NCBI RefSeq assembly: GCF_014206815.1
Contig: NZ_JACHNP010000001.1
Location: forward strand, 1,020,456-1,084,455
From: Xanthomonas sp. F10
GTDB lineage: Bacteria; Pseudomonadota; Gammaproteobacteria; Xanthomonadales; Xanthomonadaceae
DNA length: 64,000 nt
Direction of reading: 5' to 3'
The stretch's first letter is position 1, and every line of letters begins with the position of its first letter. Shown here in pieces: positions 16,364-25,696 of the stretch. Under the pieces are notes generated by a model. The model saw nothing but the letters and a program-made list of their open reading frames with translations, was not told where the DNA came from and did no database searches. Made by a program: the position numbers and the translations under genes.

Positions 16364-19300
16364 TCAGGTGCGATCCTTGTGCTCGTCGCCGTCCGCCTTG
16401 TCCGCGGCATGCGGCGCATGTGCTGCGGACTGCGGCGCGGCGGCAGCAGCACGTTCCTTCCTGCCCGCTTCGTCTGCAGCCGCGACCTGCGTCGAGGCAG
16501 TGGCGGCGGACGTTGCGGTGTCGCTGCTTGCCGGCGTGGCCGATGCGGCCTCGGTCGGCGCGGCGGCCGCTGCATCACCACTGTGCGGGACGTTCGCCGG
16601 CGCACCGGCGAAGGCGTCGAGCATGGTGGTCTGCACGGGCGCGTAGGCCGGCTTGGCCGGGGCAGCTTCTTCCGCACGTGGCTCCGCGAAAGCGGCGGGC
16701 GTGGCGGTGACGGCCGGTGCTGCGCTCGGCGCGGCTGCGGCTGCCGCCGGCGCGGTCACGCTCGCCGGATCCTCGACCGTGGCCGTGGCATCCGCGGCGT
16801 CCGGCTCCGCGACCGGGGCCTTGGCGGCGGTCGCGGTCGGTTGCTCGACGGCAGTGGTGACCGCCTGCGGCTGGGGCGCGGCCGGTGCGGCGGCCGGTGT
16901 TGCGCGTTCGGCCGGTGCCGCGGCGCGCTCGGTGCCCACGGTCTGCTGCGCTGCCGGCGTCGTCTCGGCGACCGCTGCCGCAGGTGCGGCAGCCACCACC
17001 GTGTCGGCGTGGGCGACGGCGGCATCGCTGGCGCCCTGGGTGGCAGCGGCCGGCGCGGTCGGCGCAGGCGCTGCGATGACGGCGTCGGCCGGCGCGGTCG
17101 GCTGCATCGGTGCGGTGGCCGGCGCAGGCACGGGGTCGACGGCGATCGGCGCGGGGGACTGGGCTGCGTCGTCGGCCGGTGCCGGTGCGCTGCTGGCGGC
17201 GGCTGCACGCTCGCGGCGCGGCTCGCGCTTTTCCTGCGGCTCGCGCTTCTCCTTCTCCTGTACGGGCGGCTGCGGCTTGGACGCGGGCGCGTCGCCGGCA
17301 GCGTCGTCGTCGAAGTCGAACTCCGGCTGGCTGCGGCTCGGCGCCTGCGCGCTTTCGCCGTCGCTGTCGCCGGCGTCCAGATCGGCGTCGTCCAGACCGG
17401 CGGCATCGCCGGCGGCGCCGGCTTCGCCATTGCCACGGCGGCGGCGGCGGCCACCACGACGGCCGCGACGGCGGCGGCCACCGGCATCGCCGGTCCCGTC
17501 CTCGCCCTCGGCGCCTTCGCCGGCAGGCACGGCCTGAGCGGTTTCGGCGGCGCTTTCGCGCTCATCGATGCTGGTCGCTGCGGCGGTCGGCGATTGCGCC
17601 GGCGCGGCGGTGGCCTCGACGGCCGCTGCCGGCTCCTGGGACGTGGCGATCGCGCCACCGGCGACCGCGGCGGCGGCCAGGGTGGTGGCGTCCTGCACCG
17701 GCGTCACCGGGCTGGTCGCGACAGGCGCGGCCTGCTGCTTGGCGACGGCCTCCTCGGCGCGCGGCTGACGCGGCGGCTTGTCGCCCTGCGCGGCAGCCTG
17801 CGCCGGCTCCTGCTGCGGCTTGGGCTGGCGCGGCGGGTTCTGCGGCTGCTGCTGCTTCGGCGGCTTGGGCGTCTGCGGCTGCTGCTGCGGCTTGGCCTGC
17901 TGCGTGGCCTGCTCGTTGCGCGGCGCCTTGGGCTGTGGGTTCTGCTGCCCGGCCGGCGCGGCGGCGCCATTGCCGTTGCCGGCGCGGCGCTCGTCGCGGC
18001 GTGCGTTGCCGCCGCCGTTGTTGCCGTTGCCGCGGGCGGCATTGCCGCCCTGGCCACCGTTGCGGTTGCCGTCACGGCGCGCGTTGCGGTCGCTGCGATC
18101 GCCACGGTCGTTGCGGTTGCGGTTGCCGTCCTGCGGGCGCTGACGCTGCGCCGGCTCGGCGGCGGCCGGGGCGGGGGCCGGGCTGTCGCCGGCGCCGAAG
18201 ATGCGCTTCAGCCAGCCGACCACGCCGGTGGCCGGCGGCGCGATCGGCGTGGGCGCGACGACCGGGGCCGGTGCCGGCGCGGCGGCCGGTTCCTCGACCA
18301 CTTCGCGCACCGGGGCCGGCTGCGAGTGCTTCACATTGGTCACCGCAGGCGCCGGAATGTTCAACTGCGCCTTGGTCAGCGCATGCACCGGCAGCTTGCG
18401 CGGGGTGCCGCGCTGGTAGCTGGGCTTGGTGCTTTCCTCGCCCAACTCGTTCTCGCGCAGGCGGGTCACTTCGTAGTGCGGGGTGTGCAGCTGCTCGTCG
18501 GCGACGATCACGATCGGCGCGTCGTGGCGCTTCTCGATCTCGCTGAGCGCGCGGCGCTTCTCGTTGAGCAGGTAGTTGGCGATCTCCACCGGGGCCTGCA
18601 CCAGCACCTGCCCGGTGTTCTCTTTCATCGCATGCTCTTCGGCGACGCGGATGATCGACAGCGACAGCGACTCGACGCTGCGCATGCGGCCGTGGCCGTC
18701 GCAGCGCGGGCAGACGATCTGGCTGGATTCGCCCAGCGACGGGCGCAGGCGCTGGCGGCTCATCTCCAGCAGGCCGAAGCGCGAGATGCGGCCGATCTGC
18801 ACCCGCGCGCGGTCGTACTTGAGCGCGTTCTGCAGGCGGTTCTCGACCTCGCGCTGGTGCTTGTTGGAGGCCATGTCGATGAAGTCGATCACCACCAGGC
18901 CGCCGAGGTCGCGCAGGCGCAACTGGCGCGCGACTTCTTCGGCCGCCTCCAGGTTGGTCTGGAACGCGGTGTCCTCGATGTCGCTGCCCTTGGTGGCGCG
19001 CGAGGAGTTGACGTCCACCGCGGTCAGCGCCTCGGTCTGGTCGACCACGATCGAGCCGCCGGAGGGCAGGCGCACGCTGCGCTCGTAGGCGGCCTCGATC
19101 TGCGACTCGATCTGGAAGCGGTTGAACAGCGGGATGTCGTCGGTGTAGTGCTTGAGCTTGCGCAGGCTCTGCGGCATCACCTGCTGCATGAATTCCTTGG
19201 CGTCGCCGTACATCTCCTCGGTGTCGACCAGGATCTCGCCGATGTCGGCGCGCAGGTAGTCGCGCAGGGCGCGGATGATCAGCCGCGATTCCTGGTAGAT

Positions 19301-19915
19301 CAGGAACGGCGCCGGCTTGGCCAGGGCGGCCTCGGCGATCGACTTCCACACCTGCAGCAGGTAGTCCAGGTCCCACTGGAGCTCTTCGGCATCGCGGCCG
19401 ACGCCGGCGGTGCGGATGATCACGCCCATGTCGTCGGGGATGTTCAGCTTGTCCAGCGCTTCCTTCAGCGCGGCACGGTCCTCGCCCTCGATCCGGCGCG
19501 AGACGCCGCCGGCGCTGGGCGAGTTCGGCATCAGCACCATGTAGCGGCCGGCCAGGGAGATGAACGTGGTCAGGGCCGCGCCCTTGTTGCCGCGCTCCTC
19601 CTTGTCCACCTGCACCACCACTTCCTGGCCCTCGCGCAGCAGTTCGCGGATCGTCGCCTTGTTGTGGTCGACGCCGGCCTGGAAGTAATCGCGGGAGATT
19701 TCCTTCAGTGGCAGGAAGCCGTGGCGCTCGCCGCCGTATTCGACGAAGGCCGCTTCCAGCGAGGGTTCGAGCCGGGTGATGCGGCCCTTGTAGATGTTGG
19801 ACTTCTTCTGTTCCTTGGACGGCTGCTCGATGTCGATGTCGTACAGGGTCTGGCCGTCCACGATGGCCACACGCAGTTCTTCTGCCTGCGTGGCGTTGAT
19901 CAGCATTCGCTTCAT
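16364..19915 (-). CDS. rne: Ribonuclease E
   Basis: The main mRNA-degrading and rRNA/tRNA-processing endonuclease, 1183 residues (Escherichia coli has 1061). The N-terminal half carries the S1 domain (about 35-125), the DNase-I-like catalytic region with [10 protein letters not shown] and VVIDFIDM Asp residues, and the zinc-link [10 protein letters not shown] at about 403-412. The C-terminal half is low-complexity: an Arg/Asn/Gly-rich RNA-binding stretch, then Pro/Gln- and Ala/Pro-rich tracts, with charged repeats, fitting a disordered degradosome scaffold. GAGGA precedes the ATG. It diverges from rluC across a 394-base leader, as expected for autoregulated rne genes. Confidence 0.96.
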   Translation of the reverse strand: MKRMLINATQAEELRVAIVDGQTLYDIDIEQPSKEQKKSNIYKGRITRLEPSLEAAFVEYGGERHGFLPLKEISRDYFQAGVDHNKATIRELLREGQEVVVQVDKEERGNKGAALTTFISLAGRYMVLMPNSPSAGGVSRRIEGEDRAALKEALDKLNIPDDMGVIIRTAGVGRDAEELQWDLDYLLQVWKSIAEAALAKPAPFLIYQESRLIIRALRDYLRADIGEILVDTEEMYGDAKEFMQQVMPQSLRKLKHYTDDIPLFNRFQIESQIEAAYERSVRLPSGGSIVVDQTEALTAVDVNSSRATKGSDIEDTAFQTNLEAAEEVARQLRLRDLGGLVVIDFIDMASNKHQREVENRLQNALKYDRARVQIGRISRFGLLEMSRQRLRPSLGESSQIVCPRCDGHGRMRSVESLSLSIIRVAEEHAMKENTGQVLVQAPVEIANYLLNEKRRALSEIEKRHDAPIVIVADEQLHTPHYEVTRLRENELGEESTKPSYQRGTPRKLPVHALTKAQLNIPAPAVTNVKHSQPAPVREVVEEPAAAPAPAPVVAPTPIAPPATGVVGWLKRIFGAGDSPAPAPAAAEPAQRQRPQDGNRNRNDRGDRSDRNARRDGNRNGGQGGNAARGNGNNGGGNARRDERRAGNGNGAAAPAGQQNPQPKAPRNEQATQQAKPQQQPQTPKPPKQQQPQNPPRQPKPQQEPAQAAAQGDKPPRQPRAEEAVAKQQAAPVATSPVTPVQDATTLAAAAVAGGAIATSQEPAAAVEATAAPAQSPTAAATSIDERESAAETAQAVPAGEGAEGEDGTGDAGGRRRRGRRGGRRRRRGNGEAGAAGDAAGLDDADLDAGDSDGESAQAPSRSQPEFDFDDDAAGDAPASKPQPPVQEKEKREPQEKREPRRERAAAASSAPAPADDAAQSPAPIAVDPVPAPATAPMQPTAPADAVIAAPAPTAPAAATQGASDAAVAHADTVVAAAPAAAVAETTPAAQQTVGTERAAAPAERATPAAAPAAPQPQAVTTAVEQPTATAAKAPVAEPDAADATATVEDPASVTAPAAAAAAPSAAPAVTATPAAFAEPRAEEAAPAKPAYAPVQTTMLDAFAGAPANVPHSGDAAAAAPTEAASATPASSDTATSAATASTQVAAADEAGRKERAAAAAPQSAAHAPHAADKADGDEHKDRT

Positions 19916-20309
19916 TGTTGCGTTCCTCGCGCTGCTACCGCGCGGAACGCCATGGGGTTTCGCTTCTGGTCACGCTTCGTCGCCCATCGCGCAGGCGCGG
20001 GGTGGGCGTCTTGGGTTTCCAGCGCTACGACACCACGGCGAGCCGCGGGAGCGCTTCTTGCTTTTAGGTGGTTCAGGACCGGCGGCGACTCCAGCCAGGC
20101 TGGGCGCCGCACGGGGCATGTTCAGCGCGGACGCTTGCGGCATCCGGCGATGGCCGGGCAGGCCGGTGAGCCGCTAACATGGCCGCCCCGGGGGCGGTGG
20201 TCGCGCACTGTGCCGGAATCGTCGTAAGCCGGGCTTCTGGCCCTCAACTAACTTCCAACGAAATCAAACCCTTATCTCGCCCCCCGAGTGTAACAGAATA
20301 AACTGCCTG
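19916..20309. other. Divergent leader region between rne and rluC
   Basis: A 394-base gap. In other gammaproteobacteria rne has a long 5' leader through which RNase E lowers its own mRNA, and this gap is long enough for one. An AT-rich promoter-like patch lies before rluC (about 20291-20307). No open frame here looks like a real gene. Confidence 0.55.
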
Positions 20310-21299
20310 ATGACTTCCCCCCCGATCCCTCCGAAGCCGCGCGATGTCGCGACCAGCGCGGTGCGCATTCTCAAGGTCCCGGAAGACAGGGCCGGACAGC
20401 GCGTAGACAATTTCCTGCTCGGCCAGCTCAAGGGCGCGCCGCGCAGCCTGATCTACAAGCTGATGCGCAGCGGCCAGGTGCGGGTCAACGGCGGCCGCAC
20501 CAAGGCCGAGCGCAAGCTCGAGGCCGGCGACGAGGTGCGCATCCCGCCGGTGCGGCTGACCGAGGAGGGCGAGAAGAGCGCGCCGCCGGATGCGTTCATG
20601 GCCCGGCTGGAGGCGGCGATCGTGTACGAGGACGCGCGCTTGCTGGCGCTGAACAAGCCGTCCGGGGTCGCCAGCCACGGCGGCAGCGGCATCAGTTTCG
20701 GCGCCATCGAGACGCTGCGTGCGCTGCGTCCCAATCAGTCGCTGGAGCTGGTGCACCGGCTCGATCGCGACACCTCCGGGCTGCTGATCGTGGCCAAGAA
20801 GCGTTCGGCGCTGACCGAGCTGCAGGCGCTGATGCGCGAGGACGATCGGGTCCAGGGCCGCGGCATCAGCAAGCGCTACCTGACCCTGCTGGTCGGGCGC
20901 ATGCCCGATGGCACCATGAGCGTGGATGCGCCGCTGCACATCGGCCTGCGCCAGGGCGGCGAGCGCCACGTGCAGGTGAACGCGGCGGGCAAGCCGTCGC
21001 TGAGCCATTTCCGGGTACTGGAGCGGCGCGGCGGGCATTCCTACTGCGAGGTGCGGATCGAGACCGGCCGCACCCACCAGATCCGCGTGCACGCCCAGCA
21101 CCTGGGGCATCCGGTCGCTGGCGACGACAAGTACGGCGATCCTGCAGTCAACAAGCGCCTGCGCGAGCAGATCGGACTCAAACGTCTGTTCCTGCATGCC
21201 GCCTCGCTGGAGTTCGCCCTGGACGACGGCAAGACACCTTATCTATTGAACGCGCCGCTGGCCGACGAACTGGCCGAGGCGCTGAACCGCCTCGGCTGA
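20310..21299 (+). CDS. rluC: 23S rRNA pseudouridine synthase C
   Basis: A 329-residue enzyme that isomerises uridines in 23S rRNA. An S4 RNA-binding domain is seen at about 25-90 (GQRVDNFLLGQLKGAPRSLIYKLMRSGQVRVNG). The RluA-family catalytic domain has HRLDRDTSGLLIVAKK with the catalytic Asp, and RTHQIRVHAQHLGHPVAGDDKYG. Divergent orientation with rne is the conserved arrangement for rluC. Confidence 0.95.
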   Translation: MTSPPIPPKPRDVATSAVRILKVPEDRAGQRVDNFLLGQLKGAPRSLIYKLMRSGQVRVNGGRTKAERKLEAGDEVRIPPVRLTEEGEKSAPPDAFMARLEAAIVYEDARLLALNKPSGVASHGGSGISFGAIETLRALRPNQSLELVHRLDRDTSGLLIVAKKRSALTELQALMREDDRVQGRGISKRYLTLLVGRMPDGTMSVDAPLHIGLRQGGERHVQVNAAGKPSLSHFRVLERRGGHSYCEVRIETGRTHQIRVHAQHLGHPVAGDDKYGDPAVNKRLREQIGLKRLFLHAASLEFALDDGKTPYLLNAPLADELAEALNRLG

Positions 21300-21342
21300 G
21301 GCCGGCGCGGCGGGAGCGGCATGCGGCCGCCCCGCGTTGCGT

Positions 21343-23160
21343 TCAGCTGTCGTGATGGTCGTGGTCGTGGTGCCCGTCATGGTGGGCCGGGGCCGGCCGT
21401 TGTGCCGGGTGCGATTCGGCCGGCCGCGGCGCCGGCATGCGCGGCGGCGGAGAGAACCGGGCCACGCGCTGCTCCTGGCGCGGTTCCGGCATCGGCGCAC
21501 GCATCGCCTCGCGCGGCATCTCCGGCGCGCGCGCCTCGCGCTCGGGCGCCGGCGCATGCCAGGCCTGGGCGCGCGGCGCTTCGGCCGGCATCGCCGCGCG
21601 CGGCGGCTGCGCGCGGGCCATCTCGCGGGCGAAGCCGGACGGCTGCATGCCCGGGTCGCCGTGTCGCGGTGGTTCGGCGAAGCGCGGCGCCGGCATGCCG
21701 CCATGATTGGCGACGGCCTCGCGCGGCATCGGCGTGGGCGACAGTGCCTGCGGCACCGGCCGGCCGTGGAACTGCGGCACCGGCATCGACGGAGCCGAGC
21801 GTGGCGCGTTCGGCTGGGCCATTGCCAGGGCGCGTTGCGGTGCCGGGGCACGCGGCGCGAAGCCGGGCAGCAGGCGCTGGTCGCGCGCGGCGGCCATGGC
21901 CGCCGGGGTGCCCGGAGCCGGCAGGCGCTGCATCGGCGGCGCCATCGCCGCCACCGGGCGACCGGCCTGCAGCATCTGGCTGGTGAAGTGCGGCATGGTC
22001 TGCGGCATCGCCGGCGGCTGGGCGCGGGCCGGCCCGAACGCGGCCGCCGGAGTGCGCGCGCCCATCGCCGCGGCAGCCAGCGCGGCGCCCGGGGCATGCG
22101 CGGCGGCGAAGGCCTGCTGCGCGGCCGGCCCACCCATCGGCATCGCCGGGGCTGGCGCGCCGCGGTAGTCGTTGTGCACGTAGCTGTGGTTGTCGTAGTG
22201 GTTGTTGATGATGGTGGTGCGCGGTGCGTACACGCTGTTGCGGTAGACCACGTAGTTCGGCGCCGACGGCGGCGCGTTCCAGTTCACCCCCCAGTTGTTC
22301 CAGCCCCAACTGTGCCATGGCGGCGCCGGTTCCAGCCAGCCGAACACGCTGTGGTGGTGGTGTTCGAGCGCGTCGCCGACCAGCACGCCCACGCCGAAGG
22401 AGATGATGCCGGCGGTGACCAGGTCGCCGGTGTCGTAGTAGGGGCGCGGCGGACGGTAGCGGTATTCGCGGTAGACGTTGACCGGAGCGCCGTAGACCAC
22501 GTCGGGGTCGTAGCGCGGCACGTAGACCACGTCCGGCTGCGCCGGCTCGATGACGATGGTGCGGGTCGGCGGCGGCACCGCGTCGGCATAGGCCGGCGCC
22601 GGTTCCACTACGGTGCGCTGAACCACCTGCACGCGCTGCTGTGGGGTGCTGCGCAGGTGGCCCTGCGCCTGCGCGCGCTGGCGCATCACCTGCACCGCGT
22701 CCAGCACCTGGTTGGGATCGTGGGCATAGGCGTCGCCCAGCGCGCGGGTCCAGTCGCCGTTGCCGGCCAACTGGTCGACCACGTCGGGGAAGGCGGTCAG
22801 CGCCTTGACGCTGGGATCCCAGGGCTGCGACGCGGCCGCTTGCAGGCGGTCGGTGGCGGACAGGGTGCGGTTGTTGCGCAGCCAGTCCTGCGCGGACACC
22901 ACCTGGTCCGGATACACCGAGGCGGCGAGGGTCTGCGCCAACAGCTTGTCCGGGAACAGCGCGATCGGCGCCACCAACTGATACAGCTGGTCGGCGGTGG
23001 GCGGGACGTAGGGGGCAGGCGCGGGCGCCGCAGCGGGGGCGCCGGTGTCGGCCTGTGCTGCGGGAGCGGGCGCGTCTTGTCGCTGGCAGGCGCCCAGCGC
23101 CACCACGCTCAGCGCGGTGAACAGGGCCAGCCTGGCCGGGGGCAGGGGGCGGAGATCCAT
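21343..23160 (-). CDS. DUF3300-family lipoprotein
   Basis: A 605-residue protein with a lipoprotein signal (VVALGAC, Cys 25). The DUF3300 domain spans about residues 55-280, with ADQLYQLVAPIALFPDKLLAQ, VYPDQVVSAQDWL and VVYVPRYDPDVVYG, a Tyr/Pro-rich stretch. The remaining half is very rich in Ala, Pro, Met and Arg and ends in a His/Asp-rich tail (HHDGHHDHDHHDS), which may bind metal. Function is unknown. I chose the ATG at 23160, 4 bases after AGGTG, rather than the ATG four codons upstream. Confidence 0.9.
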   Translation of the reverse strand: MDLRPLPPARLALFTALSVVALGACQRQDAPAPAAQADTGAPAAAPAPAPYVPPTADQLYQLVAPIALFPDKLLAQTLAASVYPDQVVSAQDWLRNNRTLSATDRLQAAASQPWDPSVKALTAFPDVVDQLAGNGDWTRALGDAYAHDPNQVLDAVQVMRQRAQAQGHLRSTPQQRVQVVQRTVVEPAPAYADAVPPPTRTIVIEPAQPDVVYVPRYDPDVVYGAPVNVYREYRYRPPRPYYDTGDLVTAGIISFGVGVLVGDALEHHHHSVFGWLEPAPPWHSWGWNNWGVNWNAPPSAPNYVVYRNSVYAPRTTIINNHYDNHSYVHNDYRGAPAPAMPMGGPAAQQAFAAAHAPGAALAAAAMGARTPAAAFGPARAQPPAMPQTMPHFTSQMLQAGRPVAAMAPPMQRLPAPGTPAAMAAARDQRLLPGFAPRAPAPQRALAMAQPNAPRSAPSMPVPQFHGRPVPQALSPTPMPREAVANHGGMPAPRFAEPPRHGDPGMQPSGFAREMARAQPPRAAMPAEAPRAQAWHAPAPEREARAPEMPREAMRAPMPEPRQEQRVARFSPPPRMPAPRPAESHPAQRPAPAHHDGHHDHDHHDS

Positions 23161-23287
23161 GCGACACCTCATCGGAGCGGGGCGAAGGTGGCCGCAGCAT
23201 GCGCCGCCCTTGGTGTCTGCGACCTTTCTGCGCGGCGCTGCCGCGCAGGCCAGCGAGCCCGCGTTCAGCCGGCGCCGGCGGGTGCGC

Positions 23288-24109
23288 TCAGACCGGCGCG
23301 GACAGGCGGAACAGCACCAGACTCAAGGCCAGCGTGGCCATGCCCGCGACCAGGCCGTACACCGTCTCGTGTCCCTGCGCATAACGCTTGGCCGCCGGCA
23401 GCAGTTCGTCCAGGGCCAGGAACACCATCACCCCGGCGATCAGCCCGAACACCGCGCCGAACACCGCATCGGACAGGAAGCGCGCCAGCGCGACGTAGCC
23501 GATCAGCGCGCCGATCGGCTCGGCCAGGCCGGACAGCAGGCTGGCGGCGAAGGCATAGGACTTGCGGCCGGTGGCGTAATGCACCGGCACGGCGATGGCG
23601 ATGCCTTCGGGGATGTTGTGCACGGCGATGGCGAAGGCCAGGGGCATGCCCACCGCCGGGCTCTCCAGCGTCGCGAAGAAGGTGGCCAGGCCTTCCGGGA
23701 AATTGTGCGCCGTGATCGCCACCGCCGTGAGCAGGCCGACGCGCTTGACGTAGGCGCGGTTGTCGTCGCGGAACAGCGGATCGCGGCTGTTGAGGCTTTC
23801 GTGCGGATTGGGCACCAGCCGGTCGATGGTCACGATCAGCACCATGCCGGCCAGGAACGCCAGGGTGGCGTAGGCCTGGCCCAGGCGTGGATCGAAGGCC
23901 TCGCTGAAGGCGGCGATCGACTTGCCGAGGATCTCGGTCAACGACACGTACACCATCGCGCCGGCGGAGAACGCCAGGCCGAAGGCGAGCAAGCGCGGAT
24001 TGGGGCCTCTGCTGAACAACACCAGCACGCTGCCCAGGCCGGTGGCCAGGCCGGCGCCGAGGGTCACGGCGAGCGCGACCAGGACATTGTGCAGCGGGAT
24101 CTCCAGCAT
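23288..24109 (-). CDS. zupT: Zinc transporter ZupT (ZIP family)
   Basis: A 273-residue inner-membrane ZIP importer of zinc and other divalent cations. About eight membrane segments are visible. The diagnostic metal-site motifs HNFPEG (segment 4) and HNIPEG (segment 5) are both present, in TAHNFPEGLATFF and VHNIPEGIAIAV. The long loop around residue 105-125 (NPHESLNSRDPLFRDDNR) is typical of the family. No regulator or metal box is adjacent. Confidence 0.96.
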   Translation of the reverse strand: MLEIPLHNVLVALAVTLGAGLATGLGSVLVLFSRGPNPRLLAFGLAFSAGAMVYVSLTEILGKSIAAFSEAFDPRLGQAYATLAFLAGMVLIVTIDRLVPNPHESLNSRDPLFRDDNRAYVKRVGLLTAVAITAHNFPEGLATFFATLESPAVGMPLAFAIAVHNIPEGIAIAVPVHYATGRKSYAFAASLLSGLAEPIGALIGYVALARFLSDAVFGAVFGLIAGVMVFLALDELLPAAKRYAQGHETVYGLVAGMATLALSLVLFRLSAPV

Positions 24110-24215
24110 GCGCCGGCGGCTCCAAGGAAAGAGGCGTCGATCAAACCCGGCGCGGTGCGGGTGTCGCGTGAAGGCGCGGCGCGCGCGCCCGTGGTTGGGG
24201 CGGGAGACTTGAGGT

Positions 24216-24662
24216 TCAGCCGGCCTTGTGCGCCTGCGCGTCCAGCGCGAAGCAGTGGTCCGGGCGCGGCTGCGGCGGATTGAAGTTGACCGGCACCTGG
24301 ATGGTCCACGGCACTGCCTGGCCGTTGCGGGTGGCGGGTTTGAACGTCCAGCCGCGCACGGCCTCCTGCGCCGAGGCGTCCAGCTTGGCCTGGCCGCTGC
24401 CGGTGACCACGTTCACGTCGGTCGGCTTGCCCTGCACGCCGACCACCACCTTCAGCACCACCGTGCCGCCGAGTCCGGCGCAGGCCACGTCGATCGGGTA
24501 GTCCGGCGGCGGCGTCTTCACCGCGGCGACCTCGGTCGGCGGCTGGGCCACGGTGTGTTGCTGCGATTGTTGGGATTGGCCGCAGGCGCTGAGCAGCACG
24601 GCGCTCAGGCAGGCCAGGGGGAACAGACGACGGGCGGCGACGGTAGCGATCATCGGGATCAT
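24216..24662 (-). CDS. TonB-domain lipoprotein
   Basis: A 148-residue protein with a lipoprotein signal (VLLSAC, Cys 27) and a C-terminal TonB domain ([45 protein letters not shown]). Normal TonB proteins are membrane-anchored by an N-terminal helix, so the lipid anchor is unusual. Its ATG overlaps the phhB stop (ATGA at 24659-24662), so translation is probably coupled. An extra ATG lies at 24653. The role is unknown; no exb genes are near. Confidence 0.85.
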   Translation of the reverse strand: MIPMIATVAARRLFPLACLSAVLLSACGQSQQSQQHTVAQPPTEVAAVKTPPPDYPIDVACAGLGGTVVLKVVVGVQGKPTDVNVVTGSGQAKLDASAQEAVRGWTFKPATRNGQAVPWTIQVPVNFNPPQPRPDHCFALDAQAHKAG

Positions 24663-25000
24663 TCCGAAAGGGCGGAGGCCTTGGCGGCGCAGATGAAGTC
24701 GTTTTCGCTGAGGCCACCGACGTCGTGGGTGGAATAGCGCACCACCACGCGGTCGTAGTGCACGCCCAGGTCGGGGTGGTGGTCCTCGCGGTGCGCGATC
24801 CAGGCCAGCGCGTTGACGAAGGCCAGGGTGCGGTAGTAGTCGGGGAAGCGGAAGGTGCGGCTGATCGCGTTGCCGTTCTCGACGACTTCCCACCCGGGCA
24901 CCTGCGGCAGCAGTTCGGCCAGGCGCGCCTGGGTCAGTTTGTACTCGCTGCCCTTGCAGGGCGAGCAGTGGGCCTGGGCGAGCGGGATCAGGTCGTTCAT
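24659..25000 (-). CDS. phhB: Pterin-4a-carbinolamine dehydratase
   Basis: A 113-residue enzyme that recycles the tetrahydrobiopterin-type cofactor used by phenylalanine hydroxylase. Key motifs are visible: [21 protein letters not shown] with the catalytic His cluster, [19 protein letters not shown], and the [14 protein letters not shown] start of the fold. No phenylalanine hydroxylase gene is in the window. It is divergent from nfuA and coupled to the TonB-domain lipoprotein downstream. Confidence 0.92.
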   Translation of the reverse strand: MNDLIPLAQAHCSPCKGSEYKLTQARLAELLPQVPGWEVVENGNAISRTFRFPDYYRTLAFVNALAWIAHREDHHPDLGVHYDRVVVRYSTHDVGGLSENDFICAAKASALSE

Positions 25001-25086
25001 GGAGGGTCTCTGCGGTGGAACGGACAGGGCCGATCAACATACCGCCCGCGATGAGCGCAGGGCGTGGAAGGGTCTAGAATACCCGC

Positions 25087-25683
25087 ATGATCCAGATCTC
25101 AGACAACGCACAGGCCCATTTCCGCAAGTTGCTCGAACGCGAGGCCGTGCCCGGCATGGGCGTGCGCCTGAGCGCGGTCGATGCCGGCACCCCGCGTGCC
25201 GATGCGCGGCTGGAGTTCGCCGAGCCGGCGGACCTGGCCGGCGACGAGTGGGCGATCGACTGCGCCGGCTTCACCTTGTACGTGGCGGCCGACAGCGTCG
25301 CCTGGCTCGACGGCGCGGAAATCGACTACGTCACCCAGGGCACCGGCCAGCAGCTCACCATCAAGGCGCCGAAGATCAAGGGCGAAGCACCGGGCGAAGC
25401 GGCCTCGCTGGTGGAGCGGGTGCGCTGGGTGGTGGAGAACGAGGTCAATCCGCAACTGGCCCAGCACGGCGGCCGCGTGGCGGTGCAGGAAGTGTCCGCC
25501 GATGGCGTGGTGCTGCTGCGCTTCGGCGGCGGCTGCCACGGCTGCGGCATGGCCGACGTGACCTTGAAGCAGGGCATCGAGAAGACGCTGATGGGCCGGG
25601 TGCCGGGGGTGACCGCGGTGCGCGACGCCACCGACCACGACAGCGGCAGCGCTCCCTACATTCCGCGCGATTCGGCCGCCTGA
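25087..25683 (+). CDS. nfuA: Fe-S biogenesis protein NfuA
   Basis: A 198-residue protein that carries and delivers 4Fe-4S clusters to target proteins. The N-terminal degenerate A-type domain is about residues 1-100. The C-terminal Nfu domain has the cluster-binding CHGC at Cys150 and Cys153 ([20 protein letters not shown]). It is probably co-transcribed with the next gene, whose start lies 13 bases after the stop. Confidence 0.96.
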   Translation: MIQISDNAQAHFRKLLEREAVPGMGVRLSAVDAGTPRADARLEFAEPADLAGDEWAIDCAGFTLYVAADSVAWLDGAEIDYVTQGTGQQLTIKAPKIKGEAPGEAASLVERVRWVVENEVNPQLAQHGGRVAVQEVSADGVVLLRFGGGCHGCGMADVTLKQGIEKTLMGRVPGVTAVRDATDHDSGSAPYIPRDSAA

Positions 25684-25696
25684 CGTCCCGCTGCCG

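Noticed and set aside
19912-20112. Open frame upstream of rne, possible small gene
   Set aside because: It lies in the expected rne leader and no ribosome site or motif supports it.
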